64,000 nucleotides of DNA from contig CP093831.1 of NCBI GenBank assembly GCA_033063855.1, positions 6,944,001-7,008,000 on the forward strand, read 5' to 3'. This DNA is from Smittia aterrima (lineage: Eukaryota > Arthropoda > Insecta > Diptera > Chironomidae). Shown here piece by piece: positions 48,827 to 60,142 of the stretch (its first letter is position 1; each line of letters starts with the position of its first letter). The translations under genes and the position numbers were made by a program. The notes beneath the pieces were generated by a model. That model saw only the letters and a list, made by a program, of their open reading frames with translations, made no database searches and was not told where the DNA came from.

Positions 48827-50648
48827 TTTGAAGAAAGTTCCGGTTTGTTTACTTTTTCAGACTAACCGCATATCTGTTTGAAGGGACACGAGGCGCTTTC
48901 ATGAAAACAAAATTTTTCAAAAGATGTTAAACTGTTAAAATCTTTTTCCTAATTAATAATGAAAATAATTAACAACCATAATTTGAGGTTTTGTCTTTTA
49001 TTGTTTATTGAAAATCCTGATACATTTCTTGTTGCTTAGTTAAATATCTATTCAGAAAAGAAAATCCATGTCTTCATCTTCACATTCTTCGCTTGAAGCG
49101 CAAAGCGAAATTGGCTAATTTTAAATAATCTTAGGATTTTGATGTTGTTTAGTTTTCATTATGAAGCGTAATATCATTTATAGCAGTTGAGTTATTAGTA
49201 GTGATCATCAATCACGATCGTCTATTGTGATAAGTGTTTGTGTTTATTCTGCTGGTCCAAATACGAATAGCAATCAATCTCTCGTGGCTTAGCATAAGTT
49301 TTACATCATAAGATTCAATAAATAATTTATCATGTATAAATGTCGTTTGTATATGAAACTATTTGGTTAAGTACTTCTCAAGGAATCACTCACCGCAAAG
49401 AAGACAAAAAATTGTAGCAAAATCTAAATACTTTTCGTTTGTCAATTCTTCTTCACATTCAAGTTTTGAGCACTAATTTTAACACTAAACGCGACGAAGA
49501 AGTTTTTGATTTAAGGACAAAAATGTTTGACATTTCATTCAGGAGGCTATAAAAGCTACAGCAGCAGTACAAAAAATCATGAATTGGCTTGAAGCTGTCA
49601 CCCTCTCGCCATTTAACCATTAAATGGCGATGAATTTTTTTTCCAATTTGTCTCCCACAACTTTCCCGGTCGGGTTTCACCCCTAAAAGCTTACAAAAAA
49701 GGCAGCGCAATGGCAATGATTAACGATTAAATATTTTTGTTCCATAAAAAAGTTTGTTTGCAAGTACCATCAAGACGAGGAAAAAATCGCTTCCCCTTTT
49801 CGATCCAATCTGACAGTTGTCAGACAATTCAAATTGCATAAACATTTTGCTTTTTATTGCACACATCGATCACGAAGCTTCATTATCATTCTCGTTTCCA
49901 GAGCTCTCGAAATAGTTCCACATCGATTTTCCGCAACGACTCGCAACAGGTGTTTTCCCTTTTAAAGGGCGAGAAATAATTTTTTGAACTGTGAGGAAAA
50001 TTGATGTGGGAAATTAAAGTCTTAGCGTGGAATGGGAAAAGTTATTGAACTTCCTCGGCAGTTTTTATTGCCCCACTTTCATTTCGTTTGAAATTCTTTC
50101 GTAAGTATTTAGCTAGAAGATATGAAGTTTGTTCTCAAAAGCCAGCGAGAAAATTGTTTTCAACTTTTGTTTGAATTGTTTGTAATCGTCGACTTACAGA
50201 TTTTCCTGATAAACAGATTGAAAAGCTTTCATTTTATATCGAAGCGAAGCACAACTTTAAGACGTTTACGACGAGAATTACAAACAACTCACTCACTTTT
50301 ACTACATCTTAGTTGAATTTTTAGCTTAATTTTCACGCGAAAATTCCCTGACTCATTTTTCTTCCGGCACTTAGAGTGTGAGAAGAGATGGCAAGATTAA
50401 TTTTGATTAGAGCTTTACATCACTTAGCATTGGAATTCTTTTTTTTTAGAAACAAATATCAATCGCGGATATGAAGCTTTTTTCTTGAAATAATAAATGA
50501 AGAGAAGCGAAGAAAATCGAAAAAATTCACTTCCTCGCTTACTCCAAAGCTCGTCTTCTTAATTGATTTGAAAAAGCTGCAAACAACTAAAAGCTTTTGC
50601 CAATCCACTTTAATTTAAAGGTGACTTGCTAATACTGTCGATGATGAA
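48827..50648 (-). other. mTERF upstream region and probable stathmin 3' UTR
   Basis: 1.8 kb between the mTERF start and the stathmin stop. Minus-strand AATAAA signals at 48997-49002 and 49004-49009 could end a long stathmin 3' UTR running up to the mTERF promoter. No coding sequence supported. Confidence 0.4.
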
Positions 50649-52993
50649 CTAAGCTGAAACAGGGCATTCGCTATCGTCTACTTGTTGACTTGCGATTGCT
50701 GCTTTGTTCTGTCGAACCATCATTGCACGTCGTTCCTGTAATGAAAACAGTTGCGGAATAAATTAGTTTTCGATCGCATGTGCTCGAACTTGCTAATTAA
50801 GTCAATTTTCATGGGAGAATAGTGGCGACGCAATTTCACGTTAAAATCACGGAACGTACGTGGCTTCTGATGCTCTCTAAACGTTTCTCCAACTCATTCA
50901 TTCGATTTCGTTCGGCGACGAAAAGTTTGTTCTCGATGACGCGCGTTTGTTCTTCGCGTGCTTCCCTCGTGTCAGCTGTATGACGGACCTCAGGTACTTT
51001 GACCGAGTTCTGGATGCATTTGTGAGTTGTGTGCGTGTTATTGTTTGATTTGGCAAATGATTGTATAAAACGAAAAAGTAATAATGAGTGAGGAAACTCA
51101 AGGAGTGATGGGCGAACGACAGAAAGAAAGATGAAGAAGTTAACTTACGTGTTCTCGGAGACGTTCTAAAATCCGCTTGATATTCTCGTCACGTAAGTTG
51201 GCAGCGGTTTTTAATTTGTCATTCAGGGCATTTCGCTCCTTGATTTTCTGCTCTTCCAGCATCTCCTTGTTCCGTTTGATTTCGTCGGCATGAATCTGCG
51301 AAGGGAAAATATCTTTTTCATCAAGTCTTTCCCTAATTATCTTAATTGGACAAGTACCTTGAGCTTTTCTTTTAATTCCGAAATGATGGCCTCGCGCTTT
51401 TCCTCTGAGTGTTCCATTTTGTTGATAAGAGCTTCTTTCGTCTGTGTCATGAACTCGACATTAAGCTCATCCTTCTTACGCGTTGCTTCTTCAATTTTGG
51501 CCATTTTAATTTCCCATTCGTCAACTTTCTTTGCTTTCAAACTCTAAAGAAGCAGAAACGTCAGCGAGACATTTTCTTTCATCTCTCAAAACTTACCAAT
51601 CGTCTTTCTTCGGCTGCTTTCAATTTCTCAGCAATTTCCTGAGCTGACAACGGCTTTGCAACAGGATTTTGTTGAACAACCTTTGGTGCTTGGATCGACG
51701 TGATGTTAGGTTCAGCGAGAATCACCTCGTAACGTAATCCGCCCTTAGACTTCTCTTGACAGCGAATTTCAGTTGCTGAAGGGTGAACGAAAATAAAGAA
51801 GTAAAGTTTCAACACTTAAGGGATTTCCATTTGCAATTGTGCAGTTGGGGTTGAGATATGAGTCATCGGCATGTGCACTTTGCTGGCTTTTGATCGCTGC
51901 GTACAAAAAGCTCATTTTTCAACAGACAAAGGTCTAGTCAGAGCGTCTAGTCACGCAATCGAGTTGTGCTTTATATTTTCCAGTTTCAAGCAATTGTTTG
52001 GCACAAAACAGCAGTTAGAGCGATTCTCCGTGCACAGAGGAATAATTTGCAGAAAAGTTTTAATTGACACTGAGAAAGGTGAACAAGGATAAAGCGAGGA
52101 GAGGGGTCTTCTGACTTGCCAAAAAGCAAGAAGCCTCGTAAAGTCAAAAGTTAAAACGACGACGTGACAGTTATACTCACTGATGAATTTCACCTTCTTC
52201 GATGCCTTCGGCTGCTTAGCACGAATCTTTGTAGACTGTTTCTGTCCTCCGACTGAAATCAAACCACAAATTTGAGTTTCTCATATTATCACGAGATGGA
52301 AAAGTCGTAAAAGTGTCGCATAAACTTTCAGGCAGCAATAAAATTTGGCACTTCAATGTGAAGCTTTTACGTCGCGTTTCGTGTGAAAACTTCATTCGTT
52401 ATTGATTTTTCTTCATGTTTTCTTTCTTACGCTTGCACTCGTCGACATCATCTCATCGAAAATCCAAAATTTCCCCACCAAAGAATGAAGTTGAAACGAC
52501 ATAAAGCACGGGCAGGGAACGACTCGTTTTATTTGCCGTTTCAAATTTATAGCAAAATCGATTGGAACATTTTTTGAAAAGCTTCACTTCTCGTCTCCTT
52601 TTTTGGAAGGGTGAGCGAGGCAAGCAAAATGCTGGTGTTTGCAAAAAGAAAGAAGAAAAAAAATCGATAATGTCGAAGCAGCGTAAAAAGCTGGATGAAT
52701 CATCGTTGTAGACGAAACATCATCTTAATTGAATTATCAGCGCTCGAGTGGCAAACGAAAGTCTCACTCTTCACTTATGTAACAGTCCGTGAATTATGAT
52801 TTATTACGGCGCGACTTATTCCAGACGAAATGTTGCCGAGTCAGCACATCAGATGTCTGGAAGCTGTTAATACGAGGAAAATCTTTTTACGACTTTTCGT
52901 TGACTCAAACTTACTCCCTGCCGGCAACACTGGAACCCGACACGAGTGACAGAAGCACTGGAGAACTGAATCACGAACTAGTGTAATTAACAT
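50649..52993 (-). CDS. stai: Stathmin, tubulin-sequestering protein
   Basis: Exons 52993-52915, 52252-52181, 51775-51597, 51543-51358, 51295-51149, 51009-50860 and 50735-50649 give 299 aa; phases agree. The stathmin signature TEIRCQEKSKGGLRYEVIL begins near residue 51, then a long charged helix (AEKLKAAEERR, AKIEEATRKKDE, EEKREAIISELK, RDENIKRILERLREH) with repeated tubulin-binding segments, extended by two further helical exons. The proposed first exon encodes MLITLVRDSVLQCFCHSC, whose cysteines recall the palmitoylated membrane anchor of neuronal SCG10/stathmin-2. Stathmins sequester two tubulin dimers and promote microtubule turnover. The first exon is chosen from frame and donor only; other promoters may exist further upstream. 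Confidence 0.88.
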
Positions 52994-54008
52994 GACGGAA
53001 CTGTTTTGTTAATTAAGTTCTTCCTGGATATCCTTTTGTACGGGATACAAAAACGGGAAAACAACAAGGGTGGGGCCGCGAATGAGAAAAAACTACGAAG
53101 AAAACTCAAGAAAATACTCTTCTCAGTTTCCTGGTTGAGGAAAATTTTCCTTTTTCGTCTTTCTTTGAGAAGGGATGTGAACGCGACGGAGGAAACAACG
53201 GAACTGCGCGAAAAAGTTCATTGGAGAAGCCTTTTTGCAGTGAGGTCGACTCTTTCCCTTCGCTTCGGGCGCTGCATTCGTCGGATCATGCGAAGTGGAA
53301 ACATTCCTCGTTACACGCTGCAATGTTTTTGAATGAGTAACATTTTCTATCAGCCGCGGCTGGAAATTATTTGAGAATCTCATAAAAACGGGCAACTTGT
53401 GGAGATATTAAACTTTATTTTCAATCTTTCATCTCAACAGCTATGCTCCTTAAAGCAGAAAGTCTCAACCCGTGCGCGACGATGCGCAAATAAATTTCTA
53501 TCTAAGCCTGTTTGTAAAAAATTATTGGCAACTCGTAAATATGTTGGGAAGCATACATATCCTGACGTATGTCAGACAACATGAAATAAATTAACAATCA
53601 ATAAAATTCTGTGAACCTAATTAAAATTATGTAAACTAAAATCTTACATGTTGTTCAACTTTGTCTTCCAGAGAACAAATGAACAAAATCATATTAAAAA
53701 GTTCATATAAAAAATAAACTGACTTCAAGTGAAGTTCTTGGTCAATTGGAAACGGAATGGTGAATTAAATAAAAATCAAATAACATCGTGCGTGTCGCGG
53801 AGAAAAAATATTGCACTCTTGCTGGCAACGTGAAATCTTCTAGATAATAAATTTGAATTTGTGTCGTGAAGGCAATTCATTTTAAGAAAATAGTTGACAT
53901 TCATTAAAGTTCTCGCAGTTAAATGCAATTTCATGTAAGCTTTTGGTTGTTTGAAAGGCCTCCGGGAGTTTCTTTCTATAGGTCGGCTATTTCATCTATC
54001 AATATTAG
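52994..54008 (-). other. Stathmin upstream region and INPP5K 3' UTR region
   Basis: About 1 kb without supported coding sequence. A minus-strand AATAAA at 53414-53419 could end the 5-phosphatase transcript; the stathmin promoter should lie in the lower part. Confidence 0.4.
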
Positions 54009-56361
54009 CTAATCGATTGTATCTGGCCGCGGCGAAGGGCAGCGCTTGATTACTGGGAATGGATCGCTAATGCCAAGCATACTGGAATATCCTCGCATTC
54101 CTGTCGATTTGAAGTAGAGCATCACAAAGTTTCCGTCCAGCGGCAAGTCAATCGAAGCCGAAAAGTTTATCTTCACAGTTCGAGGTACAGATTGTGGTCG
54201 ATCCCCGGCAGTTTCTGTGTATTCGTATCCGATGTATTCATCAAAACCAGTGAAGTTCTCCCGATAAACTCCAATCCAATCAGCACCGCCCTCAACTGTA
54301 AATGAAATTTTGAAATTCCTAACTTTTTTTAATTCAAACTTTTAATTGACTCACCGAAATTTGCTGGCAAAATGTACTCGACTTTGTTGTCTTCGCTATT
54401 ATTCCAAACAGTTAAAGGATGGAAAACAATCACCATCTGAGTAATATCATCATCCGGAGCCTGCTCTTCATCAAATTCATCATCAGAGAAATGGTCCATT
54501 GCATCAAGATATTCATCGACATCGTCAGGTTCAGGTTCAGGTTTAGCAGCAACAGGTAGTTTCACAATTTGCGTCATTACGAAAATAGGAATCCGGACAG
54601 CATTGGATAAAGAATCGGATATTAATGGACGATGAGGCTTCAAAACATTATCATGACTACGAAATAATTCTTTGACCTATGTTGATGGATTAGTGTGTTA
54701 GTGTCGTTAGTGTCAAATGAGGTATTCAAATGAAAAGGTTTTGGTTAATGGACTGGTTAAATTATAAGGATGAGGGATTTTATTTTTATGAGCGGTGACG
54801 AATTTTACCTTAATTTGGAATTCGCTAGTAACTGGTTTGTGGTCACTGATCTTATAACCTGGATGGCTCTTGTAAGAGATTTGCTCTAGTTGTAGCGAGC
54901 AATTCTTGAGAACTTTGTTCTTGGCTTTGTAGAGAATTCTGTCGCACCAAGCTGGTCGTCGCTTCATTTCATATTCGTCTGTGCCTGGCTCGAATTTGAA
55001 AGTTGGTGGAAATTGAGGAAGTCGCTCGACTAACTCAGAGAAGGCGCGTCCTTCACACATTATGGTACTAAGTTGATCCATCTTAAGCAAGTCGCTTAGT
55101 TTGTCTTTTCTGATCAACTCTCTAATTTGTTCCGGCGACAAATCCGTTGAGTCATCCGAAAACAAACGAAAGTTTAGGTCTCCAAACCAAAATACGTAAT
55201 CGTGCTCGTAAATACTTTGACTGACTTTAACACTAAACTTCGTAGCGTCTTTAATCCGTTGATAATCACTAATTCTTTCCTCCAGCATGTGATCATGAGC
55301 TGCCAAATGCGAATTGACTAAACACACCGAACATCCATAAAGGTTCATTCGAACAACAACAGCACCTTTGTTACCCTGTAGAAAAATTAAGAAATATAAT
55401 CTGGAAAATTGGAAGCAGCATTTGAAACTTACCCACATTCCTCCAAAGCCCGTTCTAGTATATTCGCCTTCAATCTCGCGAATATGATACAAATGCTTTC
55501 GCTTAACGAAAATTGTCAGTAGCAGCCCCTGCATTTGTTCAGTTTTAGCTCCGATGTAGCCTAAAGGCTTCAAAAGATCCTTCAACTTTTGAACCCATGG
55601 ATCGGATTTAAAAAAGTTTGACACAATATTTTGGGGATTGGCGTTGACTTCTTGTAGTCCGACAATAAAAATATCGGGCAGAGCAGTGTCGAAGTTGCTA
55701 TCGATATCGAGAAGCTCATTTAGTGTAATCGAGTCTGGATATTTTCCAGAAACGTTCCAAGTAACAATATACAAGCTGAAACACAGAAAAGAATGGGGGT
55801 CATTAACACAACTGATACGAACATCTGGGGCCTGCCTCAATAAAAAAGTGAGAGTTGTACGAAGATAATAATTTATTTGGCACAGTGCTCCAATATTTAA
55901 AGCTAAACAAGATGATGAGAGCGAAAGTGATTAACGATGTTTTCTCGACTTCATCAGGTTAAGTTCACGCGACTTCGGAATTTACAAAGTATCAAAGAAA
56001 CGAAGTCAATTCGACAAGTTGCTATATTTTTATCTCTCACCACCTCATCTGCTCGAAGACTCGGAAAACATTCATTTGAATGCCGCCGAGATGAACTTGA
56101 ATTTAAATGAATTTTTTGTTTTCTCTTCGTCTCCTCACACAAAATTTATAAATAAATGAAATGCCTTTACGACTTTTGCGAAGGGATTACGACTTTGTCT
56201 CGTGACAATTAAAACTTTTTAAATAACGAAATTGCTTTTCAATGATGTAGCTTTCAGCTCCAATCAAGTTGATCACGAATTGATTGTAAAATACGACTTG
56301 ACCTTGAACAAAGTCTAAAGCCTGACACTTTAAGGCAAACTGCTCACCTGAGGTTCCACAT
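54009..56361 (-). CDS. INPP5K: Inositol polyphosphate 5-phosphatase with C-terminal SKICH domain (INPP5K/SKIP type)
   Basis: Exons 56361-56348 (14 nt: M-W-N-L and two bases), 55775-55433, 55375-54809, 54676-54355 and 54295-54009 give 510 aa. The catalytic domain starts at once: LYIVTWNVSGKYP, GLQEVNANP (catalytic Glu), GFGGMWGNKGAV, LVNSHLAAH, VFWFGDLNFRL, RRPAWCDRILYKA and SDHKPVTSEF. An acidic linker (FSDDEFDEEQAPDDD) leads to a SKICH domain (ADWIGVYRENF, FKSTGMRGYSSMLGISDPF), which in SKIP directs the enzyme to membrane ruffles. It removes the 5-phosphate of PI(4,5)P2 and PI(3,4,5)P3 and damps insulin signalling. The tiny first exon is inferred from phase and a clean ATG-donor pair. Intron 55376-55432 has no stop in frame. 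Confidence 0.9.
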
Positions 56362-57390
56362 GCTTTGTTTTCTTTTCCGCGTTATCTCAACGATGCGATA
56401 CTTTCAACACTTTTTGTTTAATTGAATTAACTTATTTGAAGCTCACTGCGGTCTGCTGTTCATGCTTGGCGAGACTAAAAATAAAATACGCTTACTCAAT
56501 CAAATTATGACTTCACTAGCGCAACCAGCACTTTCGCGTAAACTATTTTTTTTTTGGTGAAATGTGTGTCGTGAGTTTAAAAACCTTCAGTAATAAGTTT
56601 CCACGAATCTTGCGGGTTTTAGAAACTTTATCGAAGCTATAAACCGCGATACTTGATAAGATTTGTTCAGGAATATCGATAAGATAAAGACGAGACTCGC
56701 CCGATGCTGAATCGCCACTGAAACTTAGCAAAGTTTGTTTCGTAATGGGCAATTCCTAAATCACGTTTCTTCGAGTTTGTTTCCAATCAGATTTGAATAG
56801 GACAAGAAAATCATTTATCAATATTTTTGAGAGCTACGTGATTTGCGAATAATTTCTATGACGGAGTCAAGGAAAAGTCTGCGGAAACCAAAAAATGAAA
56901 AATAAATAAAAGCTCAAGGCCAACGCAAAACCAGCGTTTTTTACACGCAATACGACATAGGTTCGACAATCTTTTTAATTGCTCTAGATATTAATTTGAT
57001 TTAAAACGTTGGACTAAGAATAGAAGTTTGGATTTTCTTGTTTTGATTTGAAAAAAATTGTGGAAAATTTGATTACTGAAGCAATTTGCACTTAACATTT
57101 CACTAAATCAAACTTTACAAACACGTCATCGCATTAACCATTAATTTTGACAAAACACAAAGCAATTTAGTAGAAATTGAACTAAATACTGCTGCTAATT
57201 TCACTAATTAAGAAGAATACAGCGAGATGAATAGTGAAACCACCAGATGGGGTATTTTAATTTTCACAAAAAATAATCGAAACTTTTGATTTCAAGCCTT
57301 TCCCCTCGGAAAGTTAAAACTTCCATCTAGTGGCACTCGAAGTTTTCAGTTGTTTCACAAATCTTCTCGCAAAGTGATCTTCGCGCATAA
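56362..57390. other. Divergent upstream region INPP5K / HDDC2
   Basis: 1 kb between two divergent starts, containing the 5-phosphatase 5' UTR and both promoters. A 69-codon minus frame at 56543-56752 does not splice in phase into the 5-phosphatase and is not called. Confidence 0.4.
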
Positions 57391-58344
57391 ATGCTTCGAA
57401 TATTCAAGACTATCGTCTCGGACCAGTTTGGAACACGATTGGGTCAAGTAGCTCTCAGTACGCGCAAGATGTCAAGCTATAGTGACTATGTTAGATTTAT
57501 GGAGCTTGTTGGAAACGTGAAAGTGAGTGAAAATTTTTCTGATTCGACCTCGTAAAAGCGTGAAAAAAAGAAAACTTTTTCACGGTCATTGCGATACTTC
57601 TGACGTAGACGCGAATGATTCATTGTTCAGCTGATAATGAAACTTTTTATTTTGACTCCGCAATGACTGCGAAAACAAAGATGCATTCGCTGTCATGTGA
57701 TTTGATTAACAAATGATTTTTTTTTGTTCTAGCAACTCAAACGAGCTGGATGGGTTCTTCGAAATGTCAACGGTAATTTGATAGTTTCTAATAAATATTT
57801 TTCTTTATACAAACGGTTTCTAACTTTTTTAGAACCTGAGACGGTTGCAGCTCATATGTACAGAATGTCAATGATGAGCTGGTTTGTTCCGGAACCACTT
57901 GATAAAACGAAATGCATGAAATTGGCACTTATTCATGATCTTGCTGAGGCAATTGTTGGAGACATTACTCCTTACTGCGGCATCGAGAAGGAAGAAAAGC
58001 ATCGTCGAGAACATGAAGCAATAATTGAAATCGCTTCGCTGGTTCCGAAATTGAGCTGCGATGAGATATTAACGCTCTTCGAGGAATACGAAGGACAAAA
58101 GTCAGCAGAGGCTCTGTGGGTAAAGGACTGTGATCGCTATGATATGATTCAACAAGCTTTCGAGTATGAAAAACGTGATGAAGTACCTGGAAAGCATCAG
58201 GAGTTCTTCGATAGCACAAAAGGCAAATTTCAAAATCCTTTCTTCTTGGGACTCGTCGAGGAATTGAACAAGCAACGAGAAGAATATCAGGAGAGCTTCG
58301 CTGCATCACTGTTGGCTCAAAAAAATCAAAGCAGCATCAGTTGA
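57391..58344 (+). CDS. HDDC2: HD domain-containing protein 2 (5'-deoxynucleotidase family)
   Basis: Exons 57391-57522, 57733-57772 and 57833-58344 give 227 aa. The HD metal-binding motif set is present: ETVAAHMYRMSMM (first His), LIHDLAEAIVGDI (His-Asp), and WVKDCDRYDMIQQAFEYE (distal Asp). This is the pattern of the YfbR/HDDC2 nucleoside 5'-monophosphatases. The first 26 residues (MLRIFKTIVSDQ, ending STRK) look like a mitochondrial presequence; a second Met at residue 27 (MSSYSDYVRFMELVG) matches the usual start of the family, so cytosolic and mitochondrial forms are possible. AATAAA at 58540-58545 ends the gene. Confidence 0.92.
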
Positions 58345-58763
58345 AAACATGATATAACTTAGATAGCTCAAAACTTATCATAATTGCAGCAAGAGTAGAA
58401 AGGAAATTTCTAATTGATCTCCTCATTTGTTGGATTTGATTTCTTTTCTTCTCTGTTTTTATTGTACGGGTACAACGATTACTTATTTATTATTTCTTTC
58501 CCTTCTGTCGATGATACATGAATGAAATTTCGATCTAAAAATAAAAGTTTTAATTTGCTAATTTCCTTCAATAATCGTCTCGGTGTTAAGATTCCAATGA
58601 AAATTTTCATGTTTTCGTAATTGATTTTCTTCACTGATCCTACTAATGATCTCCTCACAAGTGTTAATTTGCGTTGTCGACTTGAAAATTGTTTGTGAAC
58701 TTCTCACACCTTAGCGATTGTCTTCTTTGGTTTCCTTTGTTATGTTTAAATGATTTCTTTATG
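58345..58763 (+). other. HDDC2 3' UTR and spacer
   Basis: AT-rich 3' UTR up to AATAAA at 58540-58545, then about 200 nt before the next, minus-strand, reading frame. Confidence 0.5.
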
Positions 58764-59183
58764 TTACGATGATGGATTTACACGGTCTAAATAGTCGTAA
58801 AACAACCAAATGAAGATCCGATTTATAAAAACTTCTTCTCTTGCTGGAGTACAAAAATTGCATCGACAATCCTGGAGTGGAGGCACTGGAACAGTAAAAA
58901 CACGCTAAACAAAAAAACTAAGAAGTGTTGATCATGATTATTAAAGAAAACTTACTCCTCGCGATTGTAAATGCAAATGAACATTTCTTCGTAATCTCAG
59001 GCATCTAGACATTGAACTAAGCATATTTCGAACAGTTGCATTATCTAGCTCAATAAGAACCCGTTCGTCTTTCTTTTTGGTTAACTTAAATGACTTTCGT
59101 TTGTTAGGATCTGGTGTCATTCTTACTTTCTTATCTCGCTCGTCGTCTCCAGTCAAAAATATGTCCGTTACTAAATATTTCAA
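58764..59183 (-). CDS. Unrecognised small reading frame, divergent from TAF13
   Basis: An open frame at 59183-58956 encodes about 76 basic residues (for example DDERDKKVRMTPDPNKRK and RCLRLRRNVHLHLQSRG). A donor at 58955-58950 and acceptor at 58905-58906 would add 58904-58764 (VFTVPVPPLQDCRCNFC, TAA at 58764-58766), for about 122 aa in all. I do not recognise the product. No ATG opens it: the frame runs upstream to a TAA at 59223-59225, beyond which an ATG sits in frame at 59253-59255. A 10-bp tandem duplication lies between stop and frame. It may be a real gene with an unseen first exon, or a decayed one. Confidence 0.35.
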
Positions 59184-59309
59184 ATTGAAGACAAGGCCCG
59201 TTTCGGACAGTTTCGGACAGTTTTAGAATATTAATTTGAAAGCAAATTTTTTCATTGTTTACGCGAAATCTGAAGAGTTCAAAGAGATTTTAAAAGATTT
59301 ATTAGTAAA

Positions 59310-59765
59310 ATGGCATCACAACAGGATGAAGGTTACGATAACATTGAGGTAAATTCAAATACAAGCTAACAAATGAAATTATTACAATTAAAATTAATTT
59401 GTTTGTAGGGCGATGATGAAGAAATAGATCAATTAGAAATCGAACAGATACAAGATCCGACTCAGGGTCGAAAAAGATTATTCTCTAAGGAGCTGCGATG
59501 CATGATGTTTGGTTTTGGTGATGATCAAAATCCTTACACTGAATCAGTTGACTTACTTGAAGATCTTGTCATCGAGTTTATAACTGAGATAACGCACAAA
59601 GCTAGCGAGATTGGAAGAACCGGAAGGGTCCAGATTGAAGACATAATTTTCCTATGCCGGAAAGATCAAAGAAAATACAGCCGCATACGAGATCTGCTGA
59701 CGATGAACGAAGAGCTGAAGAAAGCTAGAAAGGCCTTCGATGAAGTAAAATATGTTTCGAATTAA
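59310..59765 (+). CDS. Taf13: TFIID subunit TAF13
   Basis: Exons 59310-59348 and 59409-59765 (60 nt intron, phase 0) give 131 aa. After an acidic N-terminus comes the histone-fold region: RLFSKELRCMMFGFGDD, SVDLLEDLVIEFITEITHKA, then GRVQIEDIIFLCRKDQRKY and RIRDLLTMNEELKKARKAF. These are strongly conserved TAF13/Spt3-type signatures; length equals the family norm (about 125 aa). TAF13 pairs with TAF11 in the TFIID lobe that contacts TBP. Its start is about 126 bp from the end of an unrecognised divergent frame. Confidence 0.96.
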
Positions 59766-60142
59766 TTTTATATTTCAAGACTTTTTATCCGAACGAAGTC
59801 TGAGAGCCATTATAAATTCAAAATATGCCTAGCAAGCTCGACAAGTGCGAGCCTACTATTAGATTTAGTAGAAAACTTTTTTAAGGCTTGAACTATGAAG
59901 GATTTTCTCTTGATCAATTCTGCCAGTAGAAATAAGGAAGTCACTTTATAATAGTTGAAGTCACTTGTTTCTGGGGGCAGAATCTATATTGAAAACGACT
60001 TAGCGGATAAAAAGTCATTTCTTTAATTTTTTTAAAGGTTGAAAAAATGGCGAACGAATAGTTTTTGATTATTTTATTATTTGCAACGAGCGAAGGCGAA
60101 GAAGTGACGTTGCTTAAATAAATTCAAGTGTGAAAGAAAAAT
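59766..60142. other. 3' UTRs of TAF13 and nessun dorma (tail to tail)
   Basis: 377 nt between two convergent stop codons. AATAAA for the minus gene at 60073-60078. No other feature. Confidence 0.5.

Noticed and set aside
50631..50640. TAATACTGTC, identical to the start of miR-8/miR-200
   Set aside because: No hairpin around it and no longer match; a chance 10-mer next to the stathmin stop.
56543..56752. 69-codon minus frame upstream of the 5-phosphatase
   Set aside because: Cannot be spliced in phase to exon 55775 with a consensus donor; the 14-nt ATG exon fits better.
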